Shown: positions 1-13,479, numbered from the stretch's first letter. The stretch: DNA of 64,000 nt from Platycnemis pennipes (GCA_933228895.1 OW121849.1:121586849-121650848); one strand, 5' to 3'. The notes: generated by a model from the sequence alone, not told the origin. A program made the numbers and translations.

Positions 1-748
1 CAGTACTCTAGCCATCACAACAACCCGATCCCCCCGAGGTTACTTTTTAAGGCAAGGAGGAGAGAATTTGGTGGAAGAAGCTGATTTTAATAGCCAGTCG
101 CTTCTCAAATCAGCTGCGATCTTCGTGCGTACTGGTATACGTGATACCTACTTGCAATGACTGTATGGGCACAGTTATTCTTGCACGCTCCAATCTTGGT
201 GGGTACTGATTTACGGGATACCAATTTGCGAGGCTCGTACGATAAAGCCATTCCCTTACGTGGTAAAACTTACAGCGAGATGAATAATATACTGCTAGTT
301 TGAAAACCGTCAACGAAACACAGGAAAGTATGAAACACGTAAACAAGCGCCAAAAATGATGCTTAAATGGGTTAAATTCACAATTTTTTGTAATCAAATT
401 AACTCCCAGTGGAATGAAATGCATTAATATGTCACTTTAATAGCAATAGGAAGGTTAATTGACGCCAATGCGAATAAAACTTGGGAAAAATTACTTTGCT
501 ATTTATTCTTTAATACATTTATATTCTCCATGGCAGACGGTATAAAACGTACTATTGTTTTCTACCTACAGAGTGAGCGAGGCGTAACCCTTCCCAAGCA
601 CCCCTAACCTTCGTCTTTCCTCCCATAAACTACCATCCAATGCCTCTTCCAGTGCGTTCTTATATCCTTAGTTTAAGGTGAGCTCATATAGATTTTCATC
701 AAGCATGGAGCTTTCAGGCTCATATAGAAGTAATGGAAATTGAATTAA
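1..748. other. No recognisable feature
   Basis: AT-rich sequence with only short open frames. I see no repeat, RNA gene or domain I can name before the tRNA-like block that starts at 749. Confidence 0.5.
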
Positions 749-821
749 TCTCGGGATTCGAACCGTGTTCCTCCGGTGTAGATAACAGGCAAATACTCTA
801 CCCACTGAGCTGATAAGCTCC
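749..821 (-). repeat. tRNA-like SINE head or tRNA pseudogene
   Basis: Read on the minus strand, this block has an A-box-like stretch (ATCAGCTCAGTGGGTAGAG) and, about 45 bases on, a perfect B-box GGTTCGAATCC, the two internal RNA polymerase III promoter elements of a tRNA. The first seven bases (GGAGCTT) have no pairing partner after the B-box and the T-stem is mismatched, so it should not fold as a working tRNA. The usual explanation is the head of a tRNA-derived SINE. The 3' body and tail of such an element are not clear here. Confidence 0.6.
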
Positions 822-1724
822 AAATATAACAGGAAATAGGTATTATATCCAAATATGTTTCGTGGTGCTTCATAGTGTTCAGCCATCTACGTGCGATATT
901 TTTCGCGTGCAGTTTTCCTTATGACGCGGCGTGCCTGGAAGATTAAAAGGCGAGGTAAAGTGCACTTATGTAGAGCATTAAAGTGTTCATGCTGCGTTCA
1001 TAGGCTGGATAATGTTAAACCATGAGATAACAAAGAAAAATTACTGGATATATTAGCGGGCAGACCTCTCTCTTTCTCCACGGCTCTGAGTCCTTCAGGT
1101 TTCACGTTTCATGGAAAAACTCATCCATCGTCCTCATAATCTGAAGTGTCGACTCCCGATTTCAATTAGTACATATTTGTGGATACGGGTTATATTTACC
1201 AAAAGAGGCATCCTTTGCCATTGTTGCCATTTATTTTTGCTTACTGAAAGTGTGATCCCGGATAGTATGAATCATCGACATATGCTGAATATGCATGCAT
1301 GCATGCTGCATGGGTTAACGAAATCAATAACATGGAAGAAATTGTAATTCCATAGGAACTTTTTTCCAGTGAGAACCTCATGTATGAACTTTTTCAAGTT
1401 GAATTCCTTATAAGTGAGTCAAAGATATGAAATGCCACAAAGTCAATATTCTTTGACAAAGAAGAATCATTAATATCAACATTGAATTTAAATTAAAAAT
1501 CAACAAGAGAATTCAAAGATTAAAACAAATAATATTTCCAATCGCTTTTAACTTAGTGAATTTCTTCTTATTAGCAGACCTACCTAGGCATAAACTTATT
1601 GAATACAATACTATCCTAGATCAAGACGGTATTTCACCAAAAGAGGAATAAAATTGCAGATGGATTTACAAATATAGAGCAAAAAAAGTCATTGGATCAA
1701 AATACCGGAGCAATTTTCATTACT
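822..1724. other. No recognisable feature; short GCAT-type alternation
   Basis: No gene or transposon is recognisable. The only local curiosity is an alternating GCATGCATGCATGC tract near 1290-1312, a short self-complementary run. Confidence 0.45.
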
Positions 1725-2010
1725 ACAGTTATGGGTACTACAGGTATGGGAGATAAAAACAGCAAAGAAGTCTAGGCTGGAAGCATTTACTTTGCAAAAT
1801 AGGATCATATCAAAAACGTTGAAAATATTGTGTGGCAGCTTAAAAGTCCATATCTTGAGACATATGGACCTGACGAAGGCAATCGTTCTGAAGAAACCGG
1901 AAAAAACGAAAGCTTGTATGAGGCTTGTATAACAAGTAGTGAATGCTGCAAAAGAAAAGAATTTTTAAAATATGAAGACTTAGCCGATAACGTGTAAACA
2001 ACCGATCATT
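1725..2010 (+). pseudogene. LINE reverse-transcriptase C-terminus, old relic
   Basis: Conceptual translation, joining at least two frames, gives blocks resembling the C-terminal end of RTE/Jockey-like insect retroelement polyproteins: an LEAF-like block near 1780, then HILRHMDLTKAIVLKK near 1835-1890, then a VVNAAKEKNF-like block. In better-preserved relatives these read LEAFEMWCWRRM, WIGHILRHDGLLK and VKDDVKERNYVN. The catalytic fingers and palm of the polymerase are absent, stops and frameshifts are frequent, and nothing here can be functional. The orientation matches the other relics of this kind in the window (20795, 22540, 54655, 60765). The assignment rests on spacing and a few identical residues, so it is only moderately secure. 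Confidence 0.45.
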
Positions 2011-2202
2011 ACACTGTAGATTTATAATGCGTGGACTGCTATACGTTGCTTTTTCTCGAGTAAAAGGAGTATACAAGTTTCAAGGTGCTTTGAACGGCAT
2101 AAATGGATGCCAATCGTAATGTAATACTATTATGCTTACAACGATATTTTTAATGCTTATTAAAACATAAGTAATTAAAATTATTATTTCTTGCTCAAAA
2201 CC

Positions 2203-2906
2203 GTAAAATTAATTATAGGAAAAGAGAGTTTTTTGTACTTCTTTATTAGCTGTAGTTTTTCGTTTGCTACAATTTTTTAATTTCCTTTTTTTTATATCCC
2301 TAAAATTACTGGAATTAAAAAAATCCGTCGAGGAAAATATGGTTACCCCGTCAAACATATCAATATAAAAGAAAACAACAATTGAACTTTTTCACAGAAT
2401 TTTTATTTACTCTAGTAATGCTGATGAGGATTGAGTGCTTCGAACATAAACTTTTAATTTGGAAAAATTGTTCTGCAATAAAAAGTGTATTGGCCTAGAG
2501 CTGCAAAAAAGAATTACTTTATTAAAATACTTCATATTTAATTTTATTCATTGATTAAAATTAATTATAGGAAAAGAGAGTTTTTTGTACTTCTTTATTA
2601 GCTGTAGTTTTTCGTTTGCTACAATTTTTTAATTTCCTTTTTTTTATATCCCTAAAATTACTGGAATTAAAAAAATCCGTCGAGGAAAATATGGTTACCC
2701 CGTCAAACATATCAATATGAAAGAAAACAACAATTGAACTTTTTCACAGAATTTTTATTTACTCTAGTAATGCTGATGAGGATTGAGTGCTTCGAACATA
2801 AACTTTTAATTTGGAAAAATTGTTCTGCAATAAAAAGTGTATTGGCCTAGAGCTGCAAAAAAGAATTACTTTATTAAAATACTTCATATTTAATTTTATT
2901 CATTGA
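2203..2906. repeat. Tandem duplication, two copies of 352 bp
   Basis: The segment 2203-2554 is followed directly by 2555-2906. Apart from one visible substitution (AATATAAAAG versus AATATGAAAG) I saw no difference. Neither copy has a long open frame. Such low divergence means a recent duplication, or an assembly error that placed two haplotypes or reads side by side. Confidence 0.95.
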
Positions 2907-5900
2907 CTCGTATTTTCGTAAAAATAATCTTGCCTCATAAGAATTTGTAGGTGTATATTGTTTATCATAGCTTTTACTTTATAACGCCCTCGAATTGAAA
3001 AAAACAGTAAAAATCAATTAGCCTACGTAGTGAACATGCGCTGTGACTAATTTCTTCTCTCTCTTCCTTAGTGTATATCGAATTATTTGAATGTTTCTGT
3101 CTCAAAATTACTAGGTCAAAGTATCTAACCATGAAGGTAAAATATAATTTCAATAGCAAGGAAATGCGATGGCTAGTACCATATCTTCATAGGAAAAAAT
3201 TCACTATGACCAGGAATTTTGCTGCAAATCAATGTATAAATGTACGATTTTAATCTAATATTTTTTTCCAGCCGGTATTGCTAGTTTCACTCAAAGTTCA
3301 ATATCAGTTATTTATTCCTTCGGCTATATGACCTTTCGTATACAGCCAACACATTAAGAGCATACATTATAATTACTACCGTTGTATTTGGGGCTTTAGT
3401 TCATGAAAAAACCTCTAAGTTATCATAATGACTTATGTATTGAATGATTTGATGTGTTTTACTTGCGGTTATTCTCTGATATTGATCTTATTCTCACATG
3501 CACACATATTATCTTAAAATATGCATGCATATGTTTCTTATACCGAACAAAACAGTCAAATTTCTTAATACTTAAGCTGTGGTTGTTGTAAGTGAAAACC
3601 TATCACTACTGCAGAGTTGTAGAAATGTAATATTAGTTGAGTGTCAAAGGCATGCATTTAATGTTAGCTCTGTCGAAGAAATCACGCCAAGGCTTAAACT
3701 AAGTGGCTTGTTTGGGCAGCTGGGTGTCCTCAGGAGCCAATTTTAAAATGATAAAACGCCCTGGGGTTACCCAGGATCTTGTAATTAGTCTGTCTGTCGG
3801 GCGGGAGATGACGCGAAGAGGACGTCAGCCAACGAACCATGCGCCTAAATAAGAAATACGAGCAGAGAGGCTTGAAACAAAAATTGGAAAAAGGGGTACG
3901 ACCAAAAGGAACTCCGTGAGCTGGGAAGATGAAGTGATCAATCACATATTATTTGAAGAATCTCGGGGCCGAAAACACCTTAATTTCCTTCTCGTGTAGA
4001 TACCGAAGGCTTCCTTGGTAATTATTTCTCAAGTTATCTGGGGCAAGTAATCGACAGCCAATGTAATTGCGTAATATAGTACAGGTGGTTAATTGGGTAA
4101 AAAATTTAATATTTCAGAGAACGAAATACGGAACTAGCTGGAATCTGCTAGCGTCGAAATTATTCTGTTATTACCGAAATCCACCCAGGGGTCAGAAGCC
4201 TGCTGTCCATTCCTTGTCCGGAGAACTGGACGCATGGTTTTTTCCACACAGCACTCAAGCAGGGACCAGTATACCTACCAACGAACAATTTCTGCCATAC
4301 CTGCCATCTTGATCCTCGGGCCGTGAGTCTGACATCTACCACATTTGTTAATAAGATATTTTACCCCTCAATAAACGATTGAAATAATATTGCGATAAAA
4401 TCTTTTCTAATTCACCATTTTCCAGTTTAATATTTATGAAGCTAATATATTTTGTCTCAAAGTAGGAGTTGACAGAGGAATCGAATTAAATTTAGGAACG
4501 ACACCCAATGTTGAAAAGAGAATAATGGTAACGATAAAATTTTGCACAATTATGATCTGCCATTCAACTCAACAAAAGTTATTCTCCGATGAAATATCCT
4601 GATGATACTGGATTATCAAAATTACCTACGAACAATAATTCTTAATTTTCCGAATACAATGTAATAGCTGTCATTTATATTCTGAAAGTGAAGGGCATCC
4701 ACAATGAGGAGCCGACGCTGATCTTTCATAAAATAAGTCTTACATAGGCTACTCAATTGTTGATATAGTTTGATATTGATCATAAATCAATGGTAGAGCA
4801 TATTGTTTAAATCACTAGAGACTAGTCCTTGATTGAAAAGATAGTTAATGAGGCATGGGCTAAGATGATTTATCTGTGTCAAAAACTATGAAGTTCGTAC
4901 TACAGCATATGGCATGGCATAGGAGACATGGCAAGATAGATAAATTTATGCAGTTAAAGTGATCTTATATTTTGAGGAACGTGCAAAACAGTTCAATAAA
5001 AAGAAAAAATTCAACCATATGAATATTTTATTCAAAATTTTATTCAATTGTGACACGTGTAAAACATTGAAAGATATCTTTTTTCGTCTGATTCCAATCG
5101 GTCAACCTGATAGCCTATGCAATCTAACTCATTGAACTATGTAGTACATTGTACACATTTATGCATATGTACTTTAGGATCGTGCTTCTTGAAAACTCTT
5201 GGGTAAAAATGTTATTCCCATGATTAGGATCTTGGTTATACAAGGCGTTTTGCGGAAATGCTTGCCTATTTAAATAATTAGAATTGCTCCTTGCTGCTTG
5301 CACGTATATGAACTGAATTACCATCCCTGCTGAATTTCCTAACAACGACGTGGGCAATACGCAATGCGTGCGGAGATAACAAAATGTTGTTCTCTGATGA
5401 TATTCCCTAATTTTATGAATTTTTCTACCCCACGTTCGACTGATACATTCCGGCAGGCAGCCCTTCATGCCTCATGACACGTAAGCATGCCTTTACAGTC
5501 GCAAGTTTTAAGTTATCTGAGGGATAAATTTCTTCCTTGAAGGCAAACTGCCACCTCCGTTGGACTAGGATTAATTTAAACCATAGTCCACTTCCAGGAA
5601 CTCCCGTCTTTCTCCACGGATGAACACAAGCCCTCTTCTTCATTGTCTCATTATCTCTCTGGCGTCTCATCAGCCACCGATCCTATTTGTAACTTTCCAC
5701 TTAGGAGGAAAGTAACACCTTTAAATCACCATTACTGTCCAATCTTCTGGCTTTGAGAAGTCGTTTTTAAGCTGACTTCTAATGAGTCCATTATGGAATG
5801 ATTCGCAAAAGACTAAAGCAGGAGAAAAATGGAATGTCTCCATCTCTGCCCGTGGCAACATGCCTCAAGGAAATTAGGAAAGCGGAAACTCCCCGAGCCT

Positions 5901-7369
5901 GAAAATAAGGCCTTCAAAGTTCTCGGCTGGGAAGGATGAGATGAAAAGAGAGAAGTTAGAACTATGTCCTTCAAGACATACTTATTTATAATTAGGAACT
6001 TGAACATTTTTGAAAAACCCTGACGTATACTTTTTCTCGTTTTCAATATCTAGACTTAACTTCTTTCCCTTTTCGCATATTTCCTCCTCTTTGATCATCC
6101 TTGTTAACAAATTCCACGCACGATGTAGGCCTGTCTTAATCACACAATTCTGAAATAGTTATCTACCAAAAATTGAAATGTATTCCGACTGTTGAAAATT
6201 TTATGTAATTTTAATGCCATTCTAATGAATGCAATACGAAGTGCAGTTCACGCGTTGCTGAAAAATACTTCATTCGCTTACTATTACCAACACGGAATAC
6301 CTGTTCATAAGGAAATGTGAGTTAATCGAGACAAAAATTCGAGCATTGATTTTCAGTGATAGATTAACAGTCTAAGCTCCAATATACCACACTGTTGATT
6401 ACTGTCAGGATAAAATGTTTCACAGAGCTAATGTAGGTAACACCAAAGGAGATTATAGTTATTTTCTCAACATGGTCATGCATGTATTTCCTCTAAAATA
6501 TAACATTGCGAAATCCGTTTCCAACGTCACTCAAATTCTGGGCTGGATGTGGGTAACTTTTGGCCTATTTTGGTCCTGAGGTGAACCTCTTGCTATCAAC
6601 TTTTGAAAAAATATTTACCAGATGCATTAGCTTCACGGATGTGATCTACAGTGTAGAGTGCAATTGTAGAGTGCAGTGTAGAGTGCACCTATACAAATCT
6701 CCTTGGATGTTTTGTAGGCATCTCAATTGAAAAAATTTCCCCACAACTGTCGATGCCTAAAATAATTTTTCTTTGAAACCAAGGATTTGATATATTTAAA
6801 TACGTACTTGGGCTCTTTTTTCCATTGGATAAATTTTAAAGCAGTATTTCTTCATTTCCTGTCTCTCCAAAGTTTGAAGTGTAGTGTTAATTTGGCAATC
6901 TTTAAGAGTTTATATACTTTATTAGTTTATGAGAGATAGAATGAAAGACGCAGAAATTATCGAAAAAGGATAGTAATAGAAATTAGAGCTCTGTAAAAAA
7001 TAAAACCTATTTTAAAATCCTACTGATTATCAACAAAATAATTTTTATTTTCATAATAAGATTTCCAAAATGTAAAATAATCCAATCGTTATAGGAGTAT
7101 TGATTATGCTCAAATTGAAATCGTTAAAAACCTACAGTTATAAACGTCTTTCTGAGTATCCTAGTCGTCTTTCTTCGGAAACCGTATCAGTATCGAAATT
7201 GGTACTTCAGATGGATCATTACTCTCAATTTGCCACGGTAAATGTCCCTAATTGAAAATGAGTTCTCTGAGTTAGTCTTGACAACAGCGGCGCGTTGCTA
7301 AATTCCTCTGATAATCGTTAGTTCCAACCTCTCTCTTTCTGCTATCCAACAATATGCCATTCGCACTCT
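2907..7369. other. Long stretch with no recognisable gene
   Basis: AT-rich DNA with short, compositionally random open frames on both strands (the longest, 114 codons at 5124-5468 minus, shows no domain). A small imperfect tandem of a TGTAGAGTGCA-like unit lies at about 6650-6690. I see no transposon ends or RNA genes. Confidence 0.5.
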
Positions 7370-7660
7370 CCCAGCTTCCTTCATCCCGTCATTCTCCGTC
7401 CATCAATTACCTCCTTCGATCCTCATCCCAGCGCAAGGCCTCTTCTCCATCTCTTCCTCTTACTAATTAGCCGTTCCCCTGTCCCCTTCGAGCCCCCCTC
7501 CTTCCCGGCTGACGGCTCTGGAGGGTGGAGGCGATGCGAGCGAAGATGCCTGCCGATCCATTGCGTCCGGCTGTGCATGACAAATGAGGGAGGAAACAAG
7601 CTGGCGAGCCGGGGTTGAGTAGTACAGCGGGTGTTTTGAGGAGGGCGGGGAGGGAAGTAT
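7370..7660. other. GC-rich island, C-rich then G-rich
   Basis: The plus strand is C-rich up to about 7510 and then turns G-rich (for example GGAGGGCGGGGAGGG at about 7640), in contrast to the AT-rich surroundings. No credible protein is encoded. It resembles the other skewed islands of the window, which could be unmethylated promoter-like DNA or untranslated exons; this is inference from composition only. Confidence 0.45.
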
Positions 7661-7689
7661 TTTTATTTGTCTAATAATTGTGTGCTTCT

Positions 7690-7840
7690 TTGGATTAAAA
7701 GCGCAATTCGGATTGCAGATGTTGAGAAAGTATTATTTTCCTGTCCGCAGACCTCCGAAAATGCGGTTACTAATTTCATCATATCATATGTCTTTTGCTA
7801 CTCTAATCAAGTATTTACCGATGCAAAATTTTCAATTTTT
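7690..7840. repeat. Diverged dispersed repeat, copy 1
   Basis: The sequence around GATTGCAGATGTTGAGAAAGTATT, AGACCTCCGAAAATGC and GACTAATTTC-like blocks reappears, diverged, at 8995-9150 in the same order and direction. The family is unknown to me. No protein is credible in it. Confidence 0.5.
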
Positions 7841-8994
7841 TTATTTGTGGGTTTGTGGTGCTGTATGAGTAACAGTAACATGTAATTGATCATTTGGACA
7901 CGCATGACAATAACCAAGACTATTTTTCAGACAGTCTTGTGAGCAATCTTCAAACGTTGCGGTCGACAGCTAGATAGCACTACTGATTAAGATTTAAGTT
8001 TGAAGGGTCTCGGTCATTTTTGATTTTTCATTGAGTTGACATGTGGGACAGACGGTAAAGTTACGTCACATTGTGTAAATATTTGATAAAAAAAGAGATA
8101 TATTTTGGGTTTTTCAGGGGGGAAGAGGAAAATATAATAAGTTTAATCCGAAATCGGATGGTAAGGCACCAACCAATATCACAGCATTATTATTTTTAAC
8201 TTTTTGTAAAAACAATTGTCTACAGATTACTGTAGTCAGTCGAAGTGAGCGTTATTCGTGGGAAATTCAATAAAATGAATTCAAATATTCGGACAATGTA
8301 TTTGCATGCAATTTCACCGACTTTGGAATAAAACAGTTAAGTAATATTTCTACCAATTATTATTAAAAGAGTTTCACAAGTCATAAATTTTTCAATGATA
8401 CCATTTGACAAATAACTATCTCTCAGATTCAAGCTCATTTGTTAATACGTCGGAAAATTTTTCCATAAAATTGGAGTGCCTGTTTAGAGATTTTAGCACT
8501 GAGTAACGTTACTTTCAGCCAACTTTACATAGAGTTATGTATTTTTTATTCTACTAAGTATTTGTGGTTACTATTTAAGATTGGAAACCTCATAAACTCA
8601 GAATACATTTTGGAACAGCGTAATGTATACATGTTTGAGAAAGTATATTTTGAAAAACATTGTTGTCACTGAAAAAATGAAATCATTGGAACTGTTTATT
8701 ACCTCGGTATTTTATTCAGTTTCTTATGTGTATAGTATAAATTATTTTAGTTGATAATTCGTTGAATAGTGCGCCGACTCGAGTTGGTAGTCGTGCTACC
8801 TGATTTATTGTTGCGCAAAACATTCTTTGGATCTTTATTTAACCTTGAGTCATGTAAATAGAATTTAAGTCCAATTAGCAGGATGGAGATGATACACGCT
8901 TTCTTCGCTATGGGTCGACGATTTGTAGGGAGACTGATTGATTTGGTGCTATGTTTACTTAAGGCTCTGCCTGTTTTGTAAACAACGTGCTCAA
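7841..8994. other. No recognisable feature
   Basis: AT-rich DNA between two copies of the unknown repeat. A 102-codon minus-strand frame at 8747-9055 runs partly into the second repeat copy and shows no known motif. Confidence 0.45.
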
Positions 8995-9150
8995 GTTTCA
9001 AAACGCTATTTAGATTGCAGCTGTTGAAAAAGTATTTCTGTTCATAGACCTCCAAAATGCAGCGACTAATTTCGTCACATTGTGGGTATTTTTGTGTTTA
9101 GAATAAAATTATCTCAATTTCAATATTTTCAAGTTTTTTGGAGCATTGAT
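8995..9150. repeat. Diverged dispersed repeat, copy 2
   Basis: Matches 7690-7840 through the ordered blocks GATTGCAGCTGTTGAAAAAGT, AGACCTCCAAAATGCAG and GACTAATTTCGTCAC. The divergence is roughly what an old, inactive repeat would show. Confidence 0.5.
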
Positions 9151-10289
9151 TAGTTCTGTTGGACGAATAATAGTAAAGTAAATAAGATTGGTTAAACGTA
9201 TAAAAACAACCTCAAAATTTATGTCGACTGAAACTTTATTCATAGATAATTATAAGAAAAGTTCAATTAGGATAAATCATGGAATATAAATCCACGCAAA
9301 TATGTCTAAAATAATTGAAAAAATCCAATCTTAAATATTTTATGACAAACAAACTTCAAAGTACTAATCTTTCTATATTCCTTACCCTGCAGGGAGAGAA
9401 AGAGAGCGTGTGTTTCTAAAGTATATGAAGGGATGAAATATTTTATGGTGAAATATCTAGAGAATATTTTTAATTATATCAGAGCTAACACATTACCACT
9501 TCATACCATTCCAAGGTATAGCGTCTCTTTCTTCATAGTGAATTAAACTCCTCTAGTGAAACTTCTAAGAGCCTCCCTAGGAAATTTACTACGTTTCTTT
9601 ACTTAGGATCACATTTTTCTGTGACACTTCATAGGGAGTGACAGTATTCACAAGTGATTACTTCGTCAGGATTGAATGGTCTGTTGCCGTGAATATTTTT
9701 GTTAGATTCATTTATATTCACATCATGACGCATTGATAACAGTTGTGCTTGATACCTATGCAACTCTTTCTTTTCCAAAAAATCTAAAATACGATAACAC
9801 TTTTCATGTGCTCATGGACCAAATGGTTTAACATAATTTAAAAGTTGCTCTTGTATTAATTTCTATGTAAATTTACATACATTTTTGTATAGTAAAAGAA
9901 TTCATTAAATATTATATCAATCTAGCTTTCGTGTCACTTCTTTTTTTCTGGTTAATTTTCCATCCTTGAGCATTTATCGTCACATTAACGACAGAAGTAA
10001 AAATACTTTGTGAACAAATAAATTACGTGTCCTGCAGATTCACTTTCAGAAACACCTAACAGATTTCAATTTATTTCTATGAAATAATCCACTCATTTAA
10101 ACTTACAAAATAAACGGCAAAACTTAAAGCAATTTGACTCAGTTTCTCTTTTGGATCGAGTTCATGCATTCTTTTTCATCCTCAGCCAAGAACTTTGCCT
10201 TATTTTCATAAAACTGACCCACGCTCATTTAATTACTCCTGACAATTTTATGGTTTGATGAGAATTAATTACTTGAGTCGCAGCAGGGA
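9151..10289. other. No recognisable feature
   Basis: AT-rich DNA without long open frames, terminal repeats or RNA-like folds that I can identify. Confidence 0.5.
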
Positions 10290-10510
10290 GGAATGGGAAG
10301 GGAGCTATCTAGGGAGGGGGAGTCTGAGGAAGGGGACGCTGGAGTCATGTAGGAGATAGGGAGAGAGAAATAAAAAGTGAGGCGAGGATGGGCGGTCGGT
10401 CGGTCGCATCTGGACGCCGCATGCCCGACTCACAGCTCGACCCTTCCACCCCTGCCGCCATTTTAGCCCACGATCCCTCCCTTACGCCCTCCCCTTGCCC
10501 TCTTTTCTGG
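10290..10510. other. GC-rich island, G-rich then C-rich
   Basis: The plus strand is purine-rich (GGGAGGGGGAGTCTGAGG and similar) until about 10390, has three GGTC repeats at about 10390-10405, and is then pyrimidine-rich to 10510. A 67-codon frame (10388-10591) overlaps it but its composition follows the base bias and no domain is visible. Confidence 0.4.
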
Positions 10511-10813
10511 AACAACTCCCTTGTCGTCTTGGAAAATTTTCTTAACGATTATCAGATAAATTGCTGGCCACCGCAAGTGCTCATTATTTGAAATGATTTT
10601 GAAATCCGGTTGCTAACCCTTGGTTTACTTCATCATTTTCACAATAACAACTGACTTATTATAGTTTTTATGAATCTCTTCACATGGATCTACCAACTAC
10701 TCATCTCTTCCAGAGCAGGCATATTTCTTCATCTTGCACAGTTTTCTCTAGGCATATATTTCATTAGTTTTTATTATTTTTATTTTTCCTCCCAAAAATA
10801 GAGATCCGTTAGG

Positions 10814-10852
10814 GATTAGCTTATCGATAGGAAATCTATCGATAAGCTAATC
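10814..10852. promoter_or_regulatory. Perfect hairpin with two inverted TATCGATA motifs
   Basis: A 17-bp arm (10814-10830, GATTAGCTTATCGATAG) is followed by a 5-base spacer and its exact reverse complement (10836-10852). Each arm holds TATCGATA (10822-10829 and 10837-10844). In Drosophila this octamer is the DRE bound by DREF, and clustered CGATA is bound by BEAF-32 at boundaries. Whether either protein acts here is inference; the hairpin could also be a relic of a foldback element. Confidence 0.55.
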
Positions 10853-10859
10853 TCTAAAT

Positions 10860-13475
10860 CTATAAAACAATTCATATCATGCATAGCTTTACCGGAAAAT
10901 ACACTTAAAATGTTGTCAAAGCCTGGTCCTCATTTGGCATAAAATTTCGCTTCATTCGCAGCTCAGGTGCCTTAATCACACTATAAAATAATAAAAGAAA
11001 AATTCCTCACTCCTTCAATTAACACAATCATGAAAGATTAAGTCTATCAAAATAATTATTTAAGCAAGAAACGAGTCCCACCCCATTAATGATTAAAGAA
11101 TTGATGCTACGACAGCCATTTACCTAATCCATAATTAGAGGAAGGACGAGGTCGCAAGATAATTCAAATTAATGTTAACTTTTGTGGTTTTAATAATAAA
11201 GTATATATATATTTTGTAAGTAATTAAATTTGAAATCGATTATCTTACTTAATGACGCATTGAGGATAAACTTAGAGTAATGCGCGTATTCTGGTAAACA
11301 TACATAAAATTTCCCACTAGCTAAGCAGAACAGATCCATATATAGTTTCAGTTCATAGCGTCTGAAGTAATTTTTAGCAATTGTTTCATATATTATCCAC
11401 TTTTTATCAAACTAATTAGAACAACATTTCATGGATCTACAGATACTTAAAGTAAGTTTCTATGAACCAAATACAGTGTCATAAATTATCAAATTCTTTT
11501 ACGCCATGCCAATTGGGGATCAAAATCAGCGAGACATTACTCAGTTTTACATTTTTCAACAATCAATTTCAGTTTTCTGTCATGACATTTTAGCTACTTC
11601 GTCCTCATTTATTGTTCCTCTTTTCGTATCCTTTATCTGATTCCTTTACCATCAAATATCTCTCTCTTTTCTTTCAAAGTTCATCCTCCCCCAAGACCTC
11701 CCATCTTGTTTTTGCCATCCCATTTATGTCTCAGCCTAGCCTCCTTCTAATTAGCCTCAGACTTCAGAGATGTTGAAGCAACTGGAGTCGTACATTTTTC
11801 CCCTCTGAATGACCTTTAGCTTGCCAGAGACTGGAGGTCAACAGGAGTTCAACGCCGAGGCTCTAAGCAATTGGCTTCTTTGAAAGTTTCCGGCAGCATT
11901 AATGTGCACTGATTAGGTGGCCTGTGTGACACTCTTTTTGACAAATTGTTTCCTGTTTCGGTAGGCGTCTGATGAGCGGAAAACATCCCCATCGAGTGGG
12001 TCTCTCGGTCAATTTTCTCGACCTTTGTAAAACCTAATTTGAGGCCCGCCTCATTCTCTCATTATCATGAAATAGTAATTGCTTACATTGGATATGAGAA
12101 TTTTCTGAGTGTAATGGGTTTACTCAGTTGGATTTCAGCCTAATATTCCCGGCGGAGTGTTAGACTAACACTATGTAATACCTGTGCTTTTCTTACCCAA
12201 TTATTTCGTATCAAGTAAATCGTAGGTACTTGAAACTTGATATGCAATTTTAATAAATGTAAGCAGACAACTCTATTCAATGTATTCTAAATCAATGTGT
12301 TGTGATCAAAAGGTGATAATCAATGAGTAAAGCTCTAATAAAGTTGGCCTCTTGTGTTTCATAAGTAAGTATTATCGGTTCTGTGATATTCCTCATTTAC
12401 ATTAGTGGTATCACAGACAAATTTTCCAGTGACGTTATAGTTTTTGCTATAGGTAACATTGTCGTCTGTGAAGAAACGACAAACAGACTGTGAGTTACTC
12501 ACAACTCGTCTTAATAGGGTAGTTTTCGATTTTTTAACGATCTTTCTCGAAATATTATAATATCTAGAGAAAAAATTGTAGTCCATTCAATTTTTAAATG
12601 GCGTTAAGTATTTTTGTCTCGTTAGTTGAAAAGTGACATACAATGACGCAAAAACGTGACAGCGTATTTTTATCCGCACACTACACCGGTGGGATAGAAA
12701 AGCGATGAATTAAAATAAATTAATTTCACTACCGAGGAGTACAATAATTATTATTTCCAACACTCAATGCTAACGCAAGAAAAGTTTGTCTTTAAAACAC
12801 ATTACACTCAATTCTCCATTATTATTAATATGCAAATTTTTTTTGAGCTACACTCAACTTCGCAGATGGTGGCCAACCACCCCCTGACACATGCCCTTGC
12901 GGCGACTCGTGGAGAAAAATATACATGTAGATGCAGGCATAGATTACAACGCTGGGTAGCCAACGTTAGTTCCATAAAAATCTCCATCCATATTCATTGA
13001 TCCGTATTTTTTTAGTCAGACAGTCAGCAATTCGTTAGATGAAAGGCAGCCAAAGATATTTACCTACACTAATTGAGATAGGTCGGTAGTTAGTTAGATG
13101 AAGAAATTGTACATAGAATGCGGTAGCAGAGATGAGTGGAAATCCTAGAGATGAATTGCACATCATTGGCTTCATTTTTGTTTTTCATATTTTGATTTTT
13201 AAAAGATAGGTAGAACTGTGTCCTTTTGGAAAGGAGAATTATTGGGCAAAGGTAGAAATAAATCGGGTGGAAAAAAAGGAATCGACAGAACCAGTTGTTG
13301 GTATAACCCTAGTAATAACAAAATGTACCAAGGGATCCCCGAATAAAATCAATATTTGACGGGCTAACTTAGTGGAAATTAATCAAAGTTTAAACCATTA
13401 CGTTAAGACATTTAGACCAGTATATAATACAGTAATATTAGTGTGGAAAAGCACAATTTTATATATTTTATTGAG
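10860..13475. other. No recognisable gene
   Basis: AT-rich DNA. A 75-codon minus-strand frame at 12359-12586 lacks any motif I know. No repeat ends or RNA genes were recognised. Confidence 0.5.
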
Positions 13476-13479
13476 GTCC

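Noticed and set aside
749..821. Functional tRNA gene on the minus strand
   Set aside because: A- and B-boxes are good, but the acceptor stem does not pair and the T-stem is mismatched.
2424..2452. CTGATGAG ... CGAAC in each 352-bp repeat unit, like a hammerhead ribozyme in a satellite
   Set aside because: The second core segment is GAAC, not GAAA, and the bases between form only a two- or three-pair stem, so the resemblance is probably chance.
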